DNA of 64,000 bases from Litoditis marina (Eukaryota; Nematoda; Chromadorea; Rhabditida; Rhabditidae), in the NCBI GenBank assembly GCA_964036275.1, contig CAXIWQ010000151.1:1-64000 (forward strand), read 5' to 3'. Both the position numbers and the translations under genes were made by a program. This document shows positions 22,641 through 36,660 of the stretch, in pieces. The stretch's first letter is position 1; every line of letters starts with the position of its first letter. Under the pieces are notes generated by a model. The model was given only the letters and a program-made list of their open reading frames with translations. It was not told the DNA's origin and did not search any database.

Positions 22641-22999
22641 TCAAAATGTCAATAACCGCGTTAATTCGTCTTTGTGGCTGTGCGCCACAGAATAGATTGT
22701 CGTATTAGGTTTTTGTAGCTGGGAGCAACAGATTTGATAGCCGTATAAAATGTTATCTGTAACTGCGAGGCGAAGAGTCAATAACCGCGTTAATTCGTCT
22801 TTTGTGGCTGTGCGCCACAGAATATATAGTCGTATTAGGTTTTTGTAGCTGGGAGCAACAGACTTGATAGCCGTATGAACTGTTCTCTGTAGCTGCAAGG
22901 CAAAGAGTCGATAACCGCGTTAATTTATATTTTGTGGCTGTGCGCCACAGAATAGATAGTCGTATTAGGTTTTTTTAGCTGGGAGCAACATACTTGATA

Positions 23000-25900
23000 G
23001 CCGTATGAATTTTTTTCTGTAGCTGCAAGGCAAAGAGGTAATAACCGCGTTAATTTGTCTGTTGTGGCTGTGCGGCACAGAATAGATTGTCGTATCAGGT
23101 TTTTGTAGCTGGGAGCAACAGACTTGATAGCCGTATGAACTTTTTTCTGTAGCTGCAAGGCAAAGAGTCGATAACCGCGTTATATCGTATTTTGTGGCTG
23201 TGTGCCACAGAATAGATAGTTGTATTGGGTTTTTCTAGCTGGAGCAACATACTTGATAGCCATATAAACTTTTTTCTGTAGCTGCAAGCCAAAGAGTCGA
23301 TAACCGCGTAAATTCGTATTTTGTGGCTGTGCGCCACATAATAGATTGTCGTATTAGGTTTTTGTAGCTGGGAGCAACAGATTTGATAGCCGTATGACAT
23401 GTTCTCTGTAACTGCAAGGCAAAGAGGTAATAACCGCGTTAATTTGTCTTTTGTGGCTGTGCGCCACAGAATATAAAGTCGTATTAGGTTTTTGTAGCCA
23501 TGAGCAACAGACTTGATAGCCGTATGAATTTTTTTCTGTAGCTGCAAGGCAAAGAGTCGATAACCGCGTTAATTCGTATTTTGTGGCTGTGCGCCACAGA
23601 ATAGATTGTCGTATTAGGTTTTTGTAGCTGGGAGCAACAGATTTGATAGCCGTATGAACTTTTTTCTGTAGCTGCAAGGCAAAGAGGTAATAACCGCGTT
23701 AATTTGTCTTTTGTGGCTGTGCGCCACAGAATAGATTGTCGTATCAGGTTTTTGTAGCTGGGAGCAACAGACTTGATAGCCGTATGAACTTTTCTCTGTA
23801 GCTGCAAGCCAACAAGTCGATAACCGCGATATTTCGTGTTTTGTGGCTGTGCGCCACAGAATAGATTGTCGTATTATGTTTCTGTAGTTGGAAGCAACAG
23901 ACTTGATAGCCGTATGATTTTTTTTTTGTAGCTGCAAGTCAAAATGTCAATAACCGCGTTAATTCGTCTTTGTGGCTGTGCGCCACAGAATAGATTGTCG
24001 TATTAGGTTTTTGTAGCTGGGAGCAACAGATTTGATAGCCGTATGAAATGTTATCTGTAACTGCGAGGCAAAGAGTCAATAACCGCGTTAATTCGTCTTT
24101 TGTGGCTGTGCGCCACAGAATATATAGTCGTATTAGGTTTTTGTAGCTGGGAGCAACAGACTTGATAGCCGTATGAACTGTTCTCTGTAGCTGCAAGGCA
24201 AAGAGTCGATAACCGCGTTAATTCGTATTTTGTGGCTGTGCGCCACAGAATAGATAGTCGTATTAGGTTTTTTTAGCTGGGACCAACATACTTAATAGCC
24301 GTATAACCTTTTTCCTGTAGCTGCACGGCAAAGAGTCAATAACCGCGTTAATTGTCTTTTGTGGGTGTGCGCCACAGAATATAAAATCGTATTAGGTTTT
24401 CGTAGCTGGGAGCAACAGACTTGATAGCCGTATGAATTTTTTTCTGTAGCTGCAAGGCAAAGAGGTAATAACCGCGTTAATTTGTCTGTTGTGGCTGTGC
24501 GCCACAGAATAGATTGTCGTATCAGGTTTTTGTAGCTGGGAGCAACAGACTTGATAGCCGTATGAACTTTTCTCTGTAGCTGCAAGGCAAAGAGTCGATA
24601 ACCGCGTTATATCGTATTTTGTGGCTGTGTGCCACAGAATAGATAGTTGTATTGGGTTTTTCTAGCTGGGAGCAACATACTTGATAGCCATATAAACTTT
24701 TTTCTGTAGCTGCAAGCCAAAGAGTCGATAACCGCGTAAATTCGTATTTGGTGGCTGTGCGCCACAGAATATATAGTCGTATTAGGTTTTTGTAGCTGGG
24801 AGCAACAGACTTGATAGCCGTATGAACTGTTCTCTGTAGCTGCAAGGCAAAGAGTCGATAACCGCGTTAATTCGTCTTTTGTGGCTGTGCGCCACAGAAT
24901 ATATAGTCGTCTTAGGTTTTTGTATCTGGGAGCAACAGACTTGATAGCCGTATAACCTTTTTCCTGTAGCTGCACGGCAAAGAGTCAATAACCGCGTTAA
25001 GTCGTTTTTTGTGGCTGTGCGCCACTAAATATATAGTCGTGTTAGGTTTTTGTAGCTGGGAGCAACAGATTTGATAGCCGTATGAACTTTTTTCTGTAGC
25101 TGCAAGGCAAAGAGGTAATAACCGCGTTAATTTGTCTTTTGTGGCTGTGCGCCACAGAATAGATTGTCGTATCAGGTTTTTGTAGCTGGGAGCAACAGAC
25201 TTGATAGCCGTATGAACTTTTCTCTGTAGCTGCAAGCCAACAAGTCGATAACCGCGATATTTCGTGTTTTGTGGCTGTGCGCCACAGAATAGATTGTCGT
25301 ATTATGTTTCTGTAGTTGGAAGCAACAGACTTGATAGCCGTATGATTTTTTTTTTGTAGCTGCAAGTCAAAATGTCAATAACCGCGTTAATTCGTCTTTG
25401 TGGCTGTGCGCCACAGAATAGATTGTCGTATTAGGTTTTTGTAGCTGGGAGCAACAGATTTGATAGCCGTATGAAATGTTATCTGTAACTGCGAGGCAAA
25501 GAGTCAATAACCGCGTTAATTCGTCTTTTGTGGCTGTGCGCCACAGAATATATAGTCGTATTAGGTTTTTGTAGCTGGGAGCAACAGACTTGATAGCCGT
25601 ATGAACTGTTCTCTGTAGCTGCAAGGCAAAGAGTCGATAACCGCGTTAATTCGTATTTTGTGGCTGTGCGCCACAGAATAGATAGTCGTATTAGGTTTTT
25701 TTAGCTGGGACCAACATACTTAATAGCCGTATAACCTTTTTCCTGTAGCTGCACGGCAAAGAGTCAATAACCGCGTTAATTTGTCTTTTGTGGGTGTGCG
25801 CCACAGAATATAAAATCGTATTAGGTTTTCGTAGCTGGGAGCAACAGACTTGATAGCCGTATGAATTTTTTTCTGTAGCTGCAAGGCAAAGAGGTAATAA

Positions 25901-27155
25901 CCGCGTCAATTTGTCTGTTGTGGCTGTGCGCCACAGAATAGATTGTCGTATCAGGTTTTTGTAGCTGGGAGCAACAGACTTGATAGCCGTATGAACTTTT
26001 CTCTGTAGCTGCAAGGCAAAGAGTCGATAACCGCGTTATATCGTATTTTGTGGCTGTGTGCCACAGAATAGATAGTTGTATTGGGTTTTTCTAGCTGGGA
26101 GCAACATACTTGATAGCCATATAAACTTTTTTCTGTAGCTGCAAGCCAAAGAGTCGATAACCGCGTAAATTCGTATTTGGTGGCTGTGCGCCACAGAATA
26201 TATAGTCGTATTAGGTTTTTGTAGCTGGGAGCAACAGACTTGATAGCCGTATGAACTGTTCTCTGTAGCTGCAAGGCAAAGAGTCGATAACCGCGTTAAT
26301 TCGTATTTTGTGGCTGTGCGCCACAGAATAGATAGTCGTATTAGGTTTTTTTAGCTGGGAGCAACATACTTAATAGCCGTATAACCTTTTTCCTGTAGCT
26401 GCACGGCAAAGAGTCAATAACCGCGTTAATTTGTCTTTTGTGGGTGTGCGCCACAGAATATAAAATCGTATTAGGTTTTCGTAGCTGGGAGCAACAGACT
26501 TGATAGCCGTATGAATTTTTTTCTGTAGCTGCAAGGCAAAGAGGTAATAACCGCGTTAATTTGTCTGTTGTGGCTGTGCGCCACAGAATAGATTGTCGTA
26601 TCAGGTTTTTGTAGCTGGGAGCAACAGACTTGATAGCCGTATGAACTTTTCTCTGTAGCTGCAAGGCAAAGAGTCGATAACCGCGTTATATCGTATTTTG
26701 TGGCTGTGTGCCACAGAATAGATAGTTGTATTGGGTTTTTCTAGCTGGGAGCAACATACTTGATAGCCATATAAACTTTTTTCTGTAGCTGCAAGCCAAA
26801 GAGTCGATAACCGCGTAAATTCGTATTTGGTGGCTGTGCGCCACAGAATATATAGTCGTATTAGGTTTTTGTAGCTGGGAGCAACAGACTTGATAGCCGT
26901 ATGAACTGTTCTCTGTAGCTGCAAGGCAAAGAGTCGATAACCGCGTTAATTCGTATTTTGTGGCTGTGCGCCACAGAATAGATAGTCGTATTAGGTTTTT
27001 TTAGCTGGAGCAACATACTTAATAGCCGTATAACCTTTTTCCTGTAGCTGCACGGCAAAGAGTCAATAACCGCGTTAATTTGTCTTTTGTGGGTGTGCGC
27101 CACAGAATATAAAATCGTATTAGGTTTTCGTAGCTGGGAGCAACAGACTTGATAG
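23000..27155 (+). repeat. 4,157-bp tandem duplication, copy A (edges approximate)
   Basis: From about 23.0 kb the sequence repeats at a constant offset of 4,156-4,158 (32 monomers less a few bases). Shared private features include GTATGACATGTTC near 23,393 and 27,550, GTATTTGGTGGC, GTCGTCTTAGG with TTGTATCTGGG near 24,908 and 29,067, and CACTAAATATATAG with GTCGTGTTAGG near 25,023 and 29,182. Z anchors at 23,939 and 25,367 have counterparts at 28,095 and 29,524. Copy A has a private loss of one G in CTAGCTGGAGCAAC near 23,239. Confidence 0.85.
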
Positions 27156-27640
27156 CCGTATGAATTTTTTTCTGTAGCTGCAAGGCAAAGAGGTAATAAC
27201 CGCGTTAATTTGTCTGTTGTGGCTGTGCGCCACAGAATAGATTGTCGTATCAGGTTTTTGTAGCTGGGAGCAACAGACTTGATAGCCGTATGAACTTTTC
27301 TCTGTAGCTGCAAGGCAAAGAGTCGATAACCGCGTTATATCGTATTTTGTGGCTGTGTGCCACAGAATAGATAGTTGTATTGGGTTTTTCTAGCTGGGAG
27401 CAACATACTTGATAGCCATATAAACTTTTTTCTGTAGCTGCAAGCCAAAGAGTCGATAACCGCGTAAATTCGTATTTGGTGGCTGTGCGCCACATAATAG
27501 ATTGTCGTATTAGGTTTTTGTAGCTGGGAGCAACAGATTTGATAGCCGTATGACATGTTCTCTGTAACTGCAAGGCAAAGAGGTAATAACCGCGTTAATT
27601 TGTCTTTTGTGGCTGTGCGCCACAGAATATAAAGTCGTAT
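25691..27640 (+). repeat. 5-monomer HOR, period 650 bp (three units)
   Basis: Units start near 25,691, 26,341 and 26,991 (the last shorter by one base and ending in a different class). The five monomers in order carry: CATACTTAATAGCC with GTATAACCTTTTTCC; CACGGC with GTGGGTGTGCGCC and AAAATCG; GAATTTTTTTCTG with GTCTGTTGTGG; GCGTTATATCG with TATTGGG and GCCATATAAAC; and CAAGCCAAAGAG with GCGTAAATTCG and GTATTTGGTGG. The perfect period of five monomers and the low divergence suggest recent amplification. Confidence 0.85.
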
Positions 27641-30600
27641 TAGGTTTTTGTAGCCATGAGCAACAGACTTGATAGCCGTATGAATTTTTTTCTGTAGCTG
27701 CAAGGCAAAGAGTCGATAACCGCGTTAATTCGTATTTTGTGGCTGTGCGCCACAGAATAGATTGTCGTATTAGGTTTTTGTAGCTGGGAGCAACAGATTT
27801 GATAGCCGTATGAACTTTTTTCTGTAGCTGCAAGGCAAAGAGGTAATAACCGCGTTAATTTGTCTTTTGTGGCTGTGCGCCACAGAATAGATTGTCGTAT
27901 CAGGTTTTTGTAGCTGGGAGCAACAGACTTGATAGCCGTATGAACTTTTCTCTGTAGCTGCAAGCCAACAAGTCGATAACCGCGATATTTCGTGTTTTGT
28001 GGCTGTGCGCCACATAATAGATTGTCGTATTATGTTTCTGTAGTTGGAAGCAACAGACTTGATAGCCGTATGATTTTTTTTTTGTAGCTGCAAGTCAAAA
28101 TGTCAATAACCGCGTTAATTCGTCTTTGTGGCTGTGCGCCACAGAATAGATTGTCGTATTAGGTTTTTGTAGCTGGGAGCAACAGATTTGATAGCCGTAT
28201 GAAATGTTATCTGTAACTGCGAGGCAAAGAGTCAATAACCGCGTTAATTCGTCTTTTGTGGCTGTGCGCCACAGAATATATAGTCGTATTAGGTTTTTGT
28301 AGCTGGGAACAACAGACTTGATAGCCGTATGAACTGTTCTCTGTAGCTGCAAGGCAAAGAGTCGATAACCGCGTTAATTCGTATTTTGTGGCTGTGCGCC
28401 ACAGAATAGATAGTCGTATTAGGTTTTTTTTAGCTGGGACCAACATACTTAATAGCCGTATAACCTTTTTCCTGTAGCTGCACGGCAAAGAGTCAATAAC
28501 CGCGTTAATTTGTCTTTTGTGGGTGTGCGCCACAGAATATAAAATCGTATTAGGTTTTCGTAGCTGGGAGCAACAGACTTGATAGCCGTATGAATTTTTT
28601 TCTGTAGCTGCAAGGCAAAGAGGTAATAACCGCGTTAATTTGTCTGTTGTGGCTGTGCGCCACAGAATAGATTGTCGTATCAGGTTTTTGTAGCTGGGAG
28701 CAACAGACTTGATAGCCGTATGAACTTTTCTCTGTAGCTGCAAGGCAAAGAGTCGATAACCGCGTTATATCGTATTTTGTGGCTGTGTGCCACAGAATAG
28801 ATAGTTGTATTGGGTTTTTCTAGCTGGGAGCAACATACTTGATAGCCATATAAACTTTTTTCTGTAGCTGCAAGCCAAAGAGTCGATAACCGCGTAAATT
28901 CGTATTTGGTGGCTGTGCGCCACAGAATATATAGTCGTATTAGGTTTTTGTAGCTGGGAGCAACAGACTTGATAGCCGTATGAACTGTTCTCTGTAGCTG
29001 CAAGGCAAAGAGTCGATAACCGCGTTAATTCGTCTTTTGTGGCTGTGCGCCACAGAATATATAGTCGTCTTAGGTTTTTGTATCTGGGAGCAACAGACTT
29101 GATAGCCGTATAACCTTTTTCCTGTAGCTGCACGGCAAAGAGTCAATAACCGCGTTAAGTCGTTTTTTGTGGCTGTGCGCCACTAAATATATAGTCGTGT
29201 TAGGTTTTTGTAGCTGGGAGCAACAGATTTGATAGCCGTATGAACTTTTTTCTGTAGCTGCAAGGCAAAGAGGTAATAACCGCGTTAATTTGTCTTTTGT
29301 GGCTGTGCGCCACAGAATAGATTGTCGTATCAGGTTTTTGTAGCTGGGAGCAACAGACTTGATAGCCGTATGAACTTTTCTCTGTAGCTGCAAGCCAACA
29401 AGTCGATAACCGCGATATTTCGTGTTTTGTGGCTGTGCGCCACAAAATAGATTGTCGTATTATGTTTCTGTAGTTGGAAGCAACAGACTTGATAGCCGTA
29501 TGATTTTTTTTTGTAGCTGCAAGTCAAAATGTCAATAACCGCGTTAATTCGTCTTTGTGGCTGTGCGCCACAGAATAGATTGTCGTATTAGGTTTTTGTA
29601 GCTGGGAGCAACAGATTTGATAGCCGTATGAAATGTTATCTGTAACTGCGAGGCAAAGAGTCAATAACCGCGTTAATTCGTCTTTTGTGGCTGTGCGCCA
29701 CAGAATATATAGTCGTATTAGGTTTTTGTAGCTGGGAGCAACAGACTTGATAGCCGTATGAACTGTTCTCTGTAGCTGCAAGGCAAAGAGTCGATAACCG
29801 CGTTAATTCGTATTTTGTGGCTGTGCGCCACAGAATAGATAGTCGTATTAGGTTTTTTTAGCTGGGACCAACATACTTAATAGCCGTATAACCTTTTTCC
29901 TGTAGCTGCACGGCAAAGAGTCAATAACCGCGTTAATTTGTCTTTTGTGGGTGTGCGCCACAGAATATAAAATCGTATTAGGTTTTCGTAGCTGGGAGCA
30001 ACAGACTTGATAGCCGTATGAATTTTTTTCTGTAGCTGCAAGGCAAAGAGGTAATAACCGCGTCAATTTGTCTGTTGTGGCTGTGCGCCACAGAATAGAT
30101 TGTCGTATCAGGTTTTTGTAGCTGGGAGCAACAGACTTGATAGCCGTATGAACTTTTCTCTGTAGCTGCAAGGCAAAGAGTCGATAACCGCGTTATATCG
30201 TATTTTGTGGCTGTGTGCCACAGAATAGATAGTTGTATTGGGTTTTTCTAGCTGGGAGCAACATACTTGATAGCCATATAAACTTTTTTCTGTAGCTGCA
30301 AGCCAAAGAGTCGATAACCGCGTAAATTCGTATTTGGTGGCTGTGCGCCACAGAATATATAGTCGTATTAGGTTTTTGTAGCTGGGAGCAACAGACTTGA
30401 TAGCCGTATGAACTGTTCTCTGTAGCTGCAAGGCAAAGAGTCGATAACCGCGTTAATTCGTATTTTGTGGCTGTGCGCCACAGAATAGATAGTCGTATTA
30501 GGTTTTTTTAGCTGGGAGCAACATACTTAATAGCCGTATAACCTTTTTCCTGTAGCTGCACGGCAAAGAGTCAATAACCGCGTTAATTTGTCTTTTGTGG

Positions 30601-31313
30601 GTGTGCGCCACAGAATATAAAATCGTATTAGGTTTTCGTAGCTGGGAGCAACAGACTTGATAGCCGTATGAATTTTTTTCTGTAGCTGCAAGGCAAAGAG
30701 GTAATAACCGCGTTAATTTGTCTGTTGTGGCTGTGCGCCACAGAATAGATTGTCGTATCAGGTTTTTGTAGCTGGGAGCAACAGACTTGATAGCCGTATG
30801 AACTTTTCTCTGTAGCTGCAAGGCAAAGAGTCGATAACCGCGTTATATCGTATTTTGTGGCTGTGTGCCACAGAATAGATAGTTGTATTGGGTTTTTCTA
30901 GCTGGGAGCAACATACTTGATAGCCATATAAACTTTTTTCTGTAGCTGCAAGCCAAAGAGTCGATAACCGCGTAAATTCGTATTTGGTGGCTGTGCGCCA
31001 CAGAATATATAGTCGTATTAGGTTTTTGTAGCTGGGAGCAACAGACTTGATAGCCGTATGAACTGTTCTCTGTAGCTGCAAGGCAAAGAGTCGATAACCG
31101 CGTTAATTCGTATTTTGTGGCTGTGCGCCACAGAATAGATAGTCGTATTAGGTTTTTTTAGCTGGGAGCAACACACTTAATAGCCGTATAACCTTTTTCC
31201 TGTAGCTGCACGGCAAAGAGTCAATAACCGCGTTAATTTGTCTTTTGTGGGTGTGCGCCACAGAATATAAAATCGTATTAGGTTTTCGTAGCTGGGAGCA
31301 ACAGACTTGATAG
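27156..31313 (+). repeat. 4,157-bp tandem duplication, copy B (edges approximate)
   Basis: This is the second copy, directly adjoining copy A and in the same order: an 11-monomer (1,429-bp) stretch between Z anchors 28,095 and 29,524, then the 650-bp five-monomer HOR. Differences from copy A are few, for example CACATAATAG near 28,012 and CACAAAATAG near 29,442. Beyond about 31.3 kb a partial third pass begins but diverges (CACAGAATAG and GAAATGTTC instead of CACATAATAG and GACATGTTC). Confidence 0.8.
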
Positions 31314-31797
31314 CCGTATGAATTTTTTTCTGTAGCTGCAAGGCAAAGAGGTAATAACCGCGTTAATTTGTCTGTTGTGGCTGTGCGCCACAGAATAGAT
31401 TGTCGTATCAGGTTTTTGTAGCTGGGAGCAACAGACTTGATAGCCGTATGAACTTTTCTCTGTAGCTGCAAGGCAAAGAGTCGATAACCGCGTTATATCG
31501 TATTTTGTGGCTGTGTGCCACAGAATAGATAGTTGTATTGGGTTTTTCTAGCTGGGAGCAACATACTTGATAGCCATATAAACTTTTTTCTGTAGCTGCA
31601 AGCCAAAGAGTCGATAACCGCGTAAATTCGTATTTGGTGGCTGTGCGCCACAGAATAGATTGTCGTATTAGGTTTTTGTAGCTGGGAGCAACAGATTTGA
31701 TAGCCGTATGAAATGTTCTCTGTAACTGCAAGGCAAAGAGGTAATAACCGCGTTAATTTGTCTTTTGTGGCTGTGCGCCACAGAATATAAAGTCGTA
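29848..31797 (+). repeat. 5-monomer HOR, period 650 bp, second cluster (three units)
   Basis: Units start near 29,848, 30,498 and 31,148 in the same five-class order as the 25.7-27.6 kb cluster, inside copy B of the 4,157-bp duplication. The third unit has a private CACACTTAATAGCC change near 31,174 and ends in a GAATAGATTG monomer, where the domain changes. Confidence 0.85.
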
Positions 31798-34700
31798 TTA
31801 GGTTTTTGTAGCCATGAGCAACAGACTTGATAGCCGTATAAACTTTTTTTCTGTAGCTGCACGGCAAAGAGTCAATAACCGCGTGAAATCTTTTGTGGCT
31901 GTGCGCCACAGAATATAAAGTCGTATTAGGTTTTTGTAGCTGGGAGCAACAGACTTGATAGCCGTATAAACTTTTTTTCTGTAGCTGCAAAGCAAACAGT
32001 CGATAACCGCGTTAATTCGTATTTTGTGGCTGTGCGCCACAGAATAGATAGTCGTATTAGGTTTTTGTAGCTGGAAGCAACAGATTTGATAGCCGTATGA
32101 AATGTTCTCTGTAACTGCGAGGCAAAGAGTCAATAACCGCGTTAATTTGTCTTTTGTGGGTGTGCGCCACAGAATATAAAATCGTATTAGGTTTTCGTAG
32201 CTGGGAGCAACAGACTTGATAGCCGTATGAATTTTTTTCTGTAGCTGCAAGGCAAAGAGGTAATAACCGCGTTAATTTGTCTGTTGTGGCTGTGCGCCAC
32301 AGAATAGATTGTCGTATCAGGTTTTTGTAGCTGGGAGCAACAGACTTGATAGCCGTATGAACTTTTCTCTGTAGCTGCAAGGCAAAGAGTCGATAACCGC
32401 GTTATATCGTATTTTGTGGCTGTGTGCCACAGAATAGATAGTTGTATTGGGTTTTTCTAGCTGGGAGCAACATACTTGATAGCCATATAAACTTTTTTCT
32501 GTAGCTGCAAGCCAAAGAGTCGATAACCGCGTAAATTCGTATTTTGTGGCTGTGCGCCACAGAATAGATTGTCGTATTAGGTTTTTGTAGCTGGGAGCAA
32601 CAGATTTGATAGCCGTATGAAATGTTCTCTGTAACTGCAAGGCAAAGAGGTAATAACCGCGTTAATTTGTCTTTTGTGGCTGTGCGCCACAGAATATAAA
32701 GTCGTATTAGGTTTTTGTAGCCATGAGCAACAGACTTGATAGCCGTATAAACTTTTTTTCTGTAGCTGCACGGCAAAGAGTCAATAACCGCGTAAAATCT
32801 TTTGTGGCTGTGCGCCACAGAATATAAAGTCGTATTAGGTTTTTGTAGCTGGGAGCAACATACTTGATAGCCGTATAAACTTTTTTCTGTAGCTGCAAAG
32901 CAAACAGTCGATAACCGCGTTAATTCGTATTTTGTGGCTGTGCGCCACAGAATAGATAGTCGTATTAGGTTTTTGTAGCTGGGAGCAACAGATTTGATAG
33001 CCGTATGAAATGTTCTCTGTAACTGCGAGGCAAAGAGTCAATAACCGCGTTAATTCGTCTTTTGTGGCTGTGCGCCACAGAATAGATTGTCGTATTATGT
33101 TTCTGTAGTTGGAAGCAACAGACTTGATAGCCGTATGATTTTTTTTTGTAGCTGCAAGTCAAAATGTCAATAACCGCGTTAATTCGTCTTTGTGGCTGTG
33201 CGCCACAGAATAGATTGTCGTATTAGGTTTTTGTAGCTGGGAGCAACAGATTTGATAGCCGTATGAAATGTTCTCTGTAACTGCGAGGCAAAGAGTCAAT
33301 AACCGCGTTAATTCGTCTTTTGTGGCTGTGCGCCACAGAATATATAGTCGTATTAGGTTTTTTTAGCTGGGAGCAACATACTTGATAGCCGTATAACCTT
33401 TTTCCTGTAGCTGCAAAACAAACAGTGGATAACCGCGTTAATTCGTATTTTGTGGCTGTGCGCCACAGAATAGATAGTCGTATTAGGTTTTTGTAGCTGG
33501 GAGCAACATACTTGATAGCCGTATAAACTTTTTTCTGTAGCTGCGCGGCAAAGAGTCAATAACCGCGTTAATTTGTCTTTTGTGGCTGTGCGCCACAGAA
33601 TATAAAGTCGTATTAGGTTTTTGTAGCTGGGAGCAACAGACTTGATAGCCGTATGATTTTTTTTGTAGCTGCAAGTCAAAATGTCAATAACCGCGTTAAT
33701 TCGTCTTTGTGGCTGTGCGCCACAGAATAGATTGTCGTATTAGGTTTTTGTAGCTGGGAGCAACAGATTTGATAGCCGTATGAAATGTTCTCTGTAACTG
33801 CGAGGCAAAGAGTCAATAACCGCGTTAATTCGTCTTTTGTGGCTGTGCGCCACAGAATATATAGTCGTATTAGGTTTTTTTAGCTGGGAGCAACATACTT
33901 GATAGCCGTATAAACTTTTTTCTGTAGCTGCGCGGCAAAGAGTCAATAACCGCGTTAATTTGTCTTTTGTGGCTGTGCGCCACAGAATAGATTGTCGTAT
34001 TATGTTTCTGTAGTTGGAAGCAACAGACTTGATAGCCGTATGATTTTTTTTTGTAGCTGCAAGTCAAAATGTCAATAACCGCGTTAATTCGTCTTTGTGG
34101 CTGTGCGCCACAGAATAGATTGTCGTATTAGGTTTTTGTAGCTGGGAGCAACAGATTTGATAGCCGTATGAAATGTTCTCTGTAACTGCGAGGCAAAGAG
34201 TCAATAACCGCGTTAATTCGTCTTTTGTGGCTGTGCGCCACAGAATATATAGTCGTATTAGGTTTTTTTAGCTGGGAGCAACATACTTGATAGCCGTATA
34301 ACCTTTTTCCTGTAGCTGCAAAACAAACAGTCGATAACCGCGTTAATTCGTATTTTGTGGCTGTGCGCCACAGAATAGATAGTCGTATTAGGTTTTTGTA
34401 GCTGGGAGCAACATACTTGATAGCCGTATAAACTTTTTTCTGTAGCTGCGCGGCAAAGAGTCAATAACCGCGTTAATTTGTCTTTTGTGGCTGTGCGCCA
34501 CAGAATATAAAGTCGTATTAGGTTTTTGTAGCTGGGAGCAACAGACTTGATAGCCGTATGAACTTTTTTCTGTAGCTGCAAGGCAAAGAGGTAATAACCG
34601 CGTTAATTTGTCTTTTGTGGCTGTGCGCCACAGAATATAAAGTCGTATTAGGTTTTTGTAGCCATGAGCAACAGACTTGATAGCCGTATAAACTTTTTTC

Positions 34701-36660
34701 TGTAGCTGCAAGGCAAAGAGTCGATAACCGCGTTAATTCGTATTTTGTGGCTGTGTGCCACAGAATAGATAGTTGTATTGGGTTTTTCTAGCTGGGAGCA
34801 ACATACTTGATAGCCGTATAAACTTTTTTCTGTAGCTGCAAGGCAAAAAGTCAATAACCGCGTTAATTTGTCTTTTGTGGCTGTGCGCCACAGAATATGA
34901 AGTCGTATTAGGTTTTTGTAGCTGGGAGCAACAGATTTGATAGCCGTATGAAATGTTCTCTGTAACTGCGAGGCAAAGAGTCAATAACCGCGTTAATTCG
35001 TCTTTTGTGGCTGTGCGCCACAGAATAGATTGTCGTATTAGGTTTTTGTAGCTGGGAGCAACATATTTGATAGCCGTATAACCTTTTTCCTGTAGCTGCA
35101 AAACAAACAGTCGATAACCGCGTTAATTCGTATTTTGTGGCTGTGCGCCACAGAATAGATAGTCGTATTAGGTTTTTGTAGCTGGGAGCAACATACTTGA
35201 TAGCCGTATAAACTTTTTTCTGTAGCTGCGCGGCAAAGAGTCAATAACCGCGTTAATTTGTCTTTTGTGGCTGTGCGCCACAGAATAGATAGTCGTATTA
35301 GGTTTTTGTAGCTGGGAGCAACATACTTGATAGCCGTATAAACTTTTTTTCTGTAGCTGCACGGCAAAGAGTCAATAACCGCGTAAAATCTTTTGTGGCT
35401 GTGCGCCACAGAATATAAAGTCGTATTAGGTTTTTGTAGCTGGGAGCAACAGACTTGATAGCCGTATAAAATTTTTTCTGTAGCTGCAAGGCAAAGAGGT
35501 GATAACCGCGTTAATTTGTCTTTTGTGTCTGTGCGCCACAGAATATACAGTCGTATTAGGTTTTTGTAGCTGGGAGCAACAGATTTGATAGCCGTATAAA
35601 ATGTTCTCTGTAACTGCAAGGCAAAGAGTCAATAACCGCGTTAATTCGTCTTTTGTGGCTGTGCGCCACAGAATATATAGTCGTATTAGGTTTTTTTAGC
35701 TGGGAGCAACATACTTGATAGCCGTATAACCTTTTTCCTGTAGCTGCAAAACAAACAGTCGATAACCGCGTTAATTCGTATTTTGTGGCTGTGCGCCACA
35801 GAATAGATAGTCGTATTAGGTTTTTGTAGCTGGGAGCAACATACTTGATAGCCGTATAAACTTTTTTCTGTAGCTGCGCGGCAAAGAGTCAATAACCGCG
35901 TTAATTTGTCTTTTGTGGCTGTGCGCCACAGAATATAAAGTCGTATTAGGTTTTTGTAGCTGGGAGCAACAGACTTGATAGCCGTATGAACTTTTTTCTG
36001 TAGCTGCAAGGCAAAGAGGTAATAACCGCGTTAATTTGTCTTTTGTGGCTGTGCGCCACAGAATATAAAGTCGTATTAGGTTTTTGTAGCCATGAGCAAC
36101 AGACTTGATAGCCGTATAAACTTTTTTCTGTAGCTGCAAGGCAAAGAGTCGATAACCGCGTTAATTCGTATTTTGTGGCTGTGTGCCACAGAATAGATAG
36201 TTGTATTGGGTTTTTCTAGCTGGGAGCAACATACTTGATAGCCGTATAAACTTTTTTCTGTAGCTGCAAGGCAAAAAGTCAATAACCGCGTTAATTTGTC
36301 TTTTGTGGCTGTGCGCCACAGAATAGATAGTCGTATTAGGTTTTTGTAGCTGGGAGCAACATACTTGATAGCCGTATAAACTTTTTTTCTGTAGCTGCAC
36401 GGCAAAGAGTCAATAACCGCGTAAAATCTTTTGTGGCTGTGCGCCACAGAATATAAAGTCGTATTAGGTTTTTGTAGCTGGGAGCAACAGACTTGATAGC
36501 CGTATAAATTTTTTTCTGTAGCTGCAAGGCAAAGAGGTGATAACCGCGTTAATTTGTCTTTTGTGTCTGTGCGCCACAGAATATACAGTCGTATTAGGTT
36601 TTTGTAGCTGGGAGCAACAGATTTGATAGCCGTATAAAATGTTCTCTGTAACTGCAAGGC
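31494..36660 (+). repeat. HOR domain with 909-, 1,038- and 1,428-bp spacings and a 127-bp monomer variant
   Basis: Blocks recur at offsets of 909 (31,493 and 32,402), 905 (33,353 and 34,258), 1,428 (34,258 and 35,686) and 1,038 (35,038 and 36,076). Domain-specific variants are AAAACAAACAGT, CGCGGCAAAGAG, and a three-base-shorter monomer with GCGTAAAATCTTTTGTGG (GCGTGAAATC in the first copy) near 31,881, 32,790, 35,381 and 36,419. I did not see the last variant elsewhere. Z anchors at 33,159, 33,676 and 34,064 are only four and three monomers apart. Confidence 0.75.
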
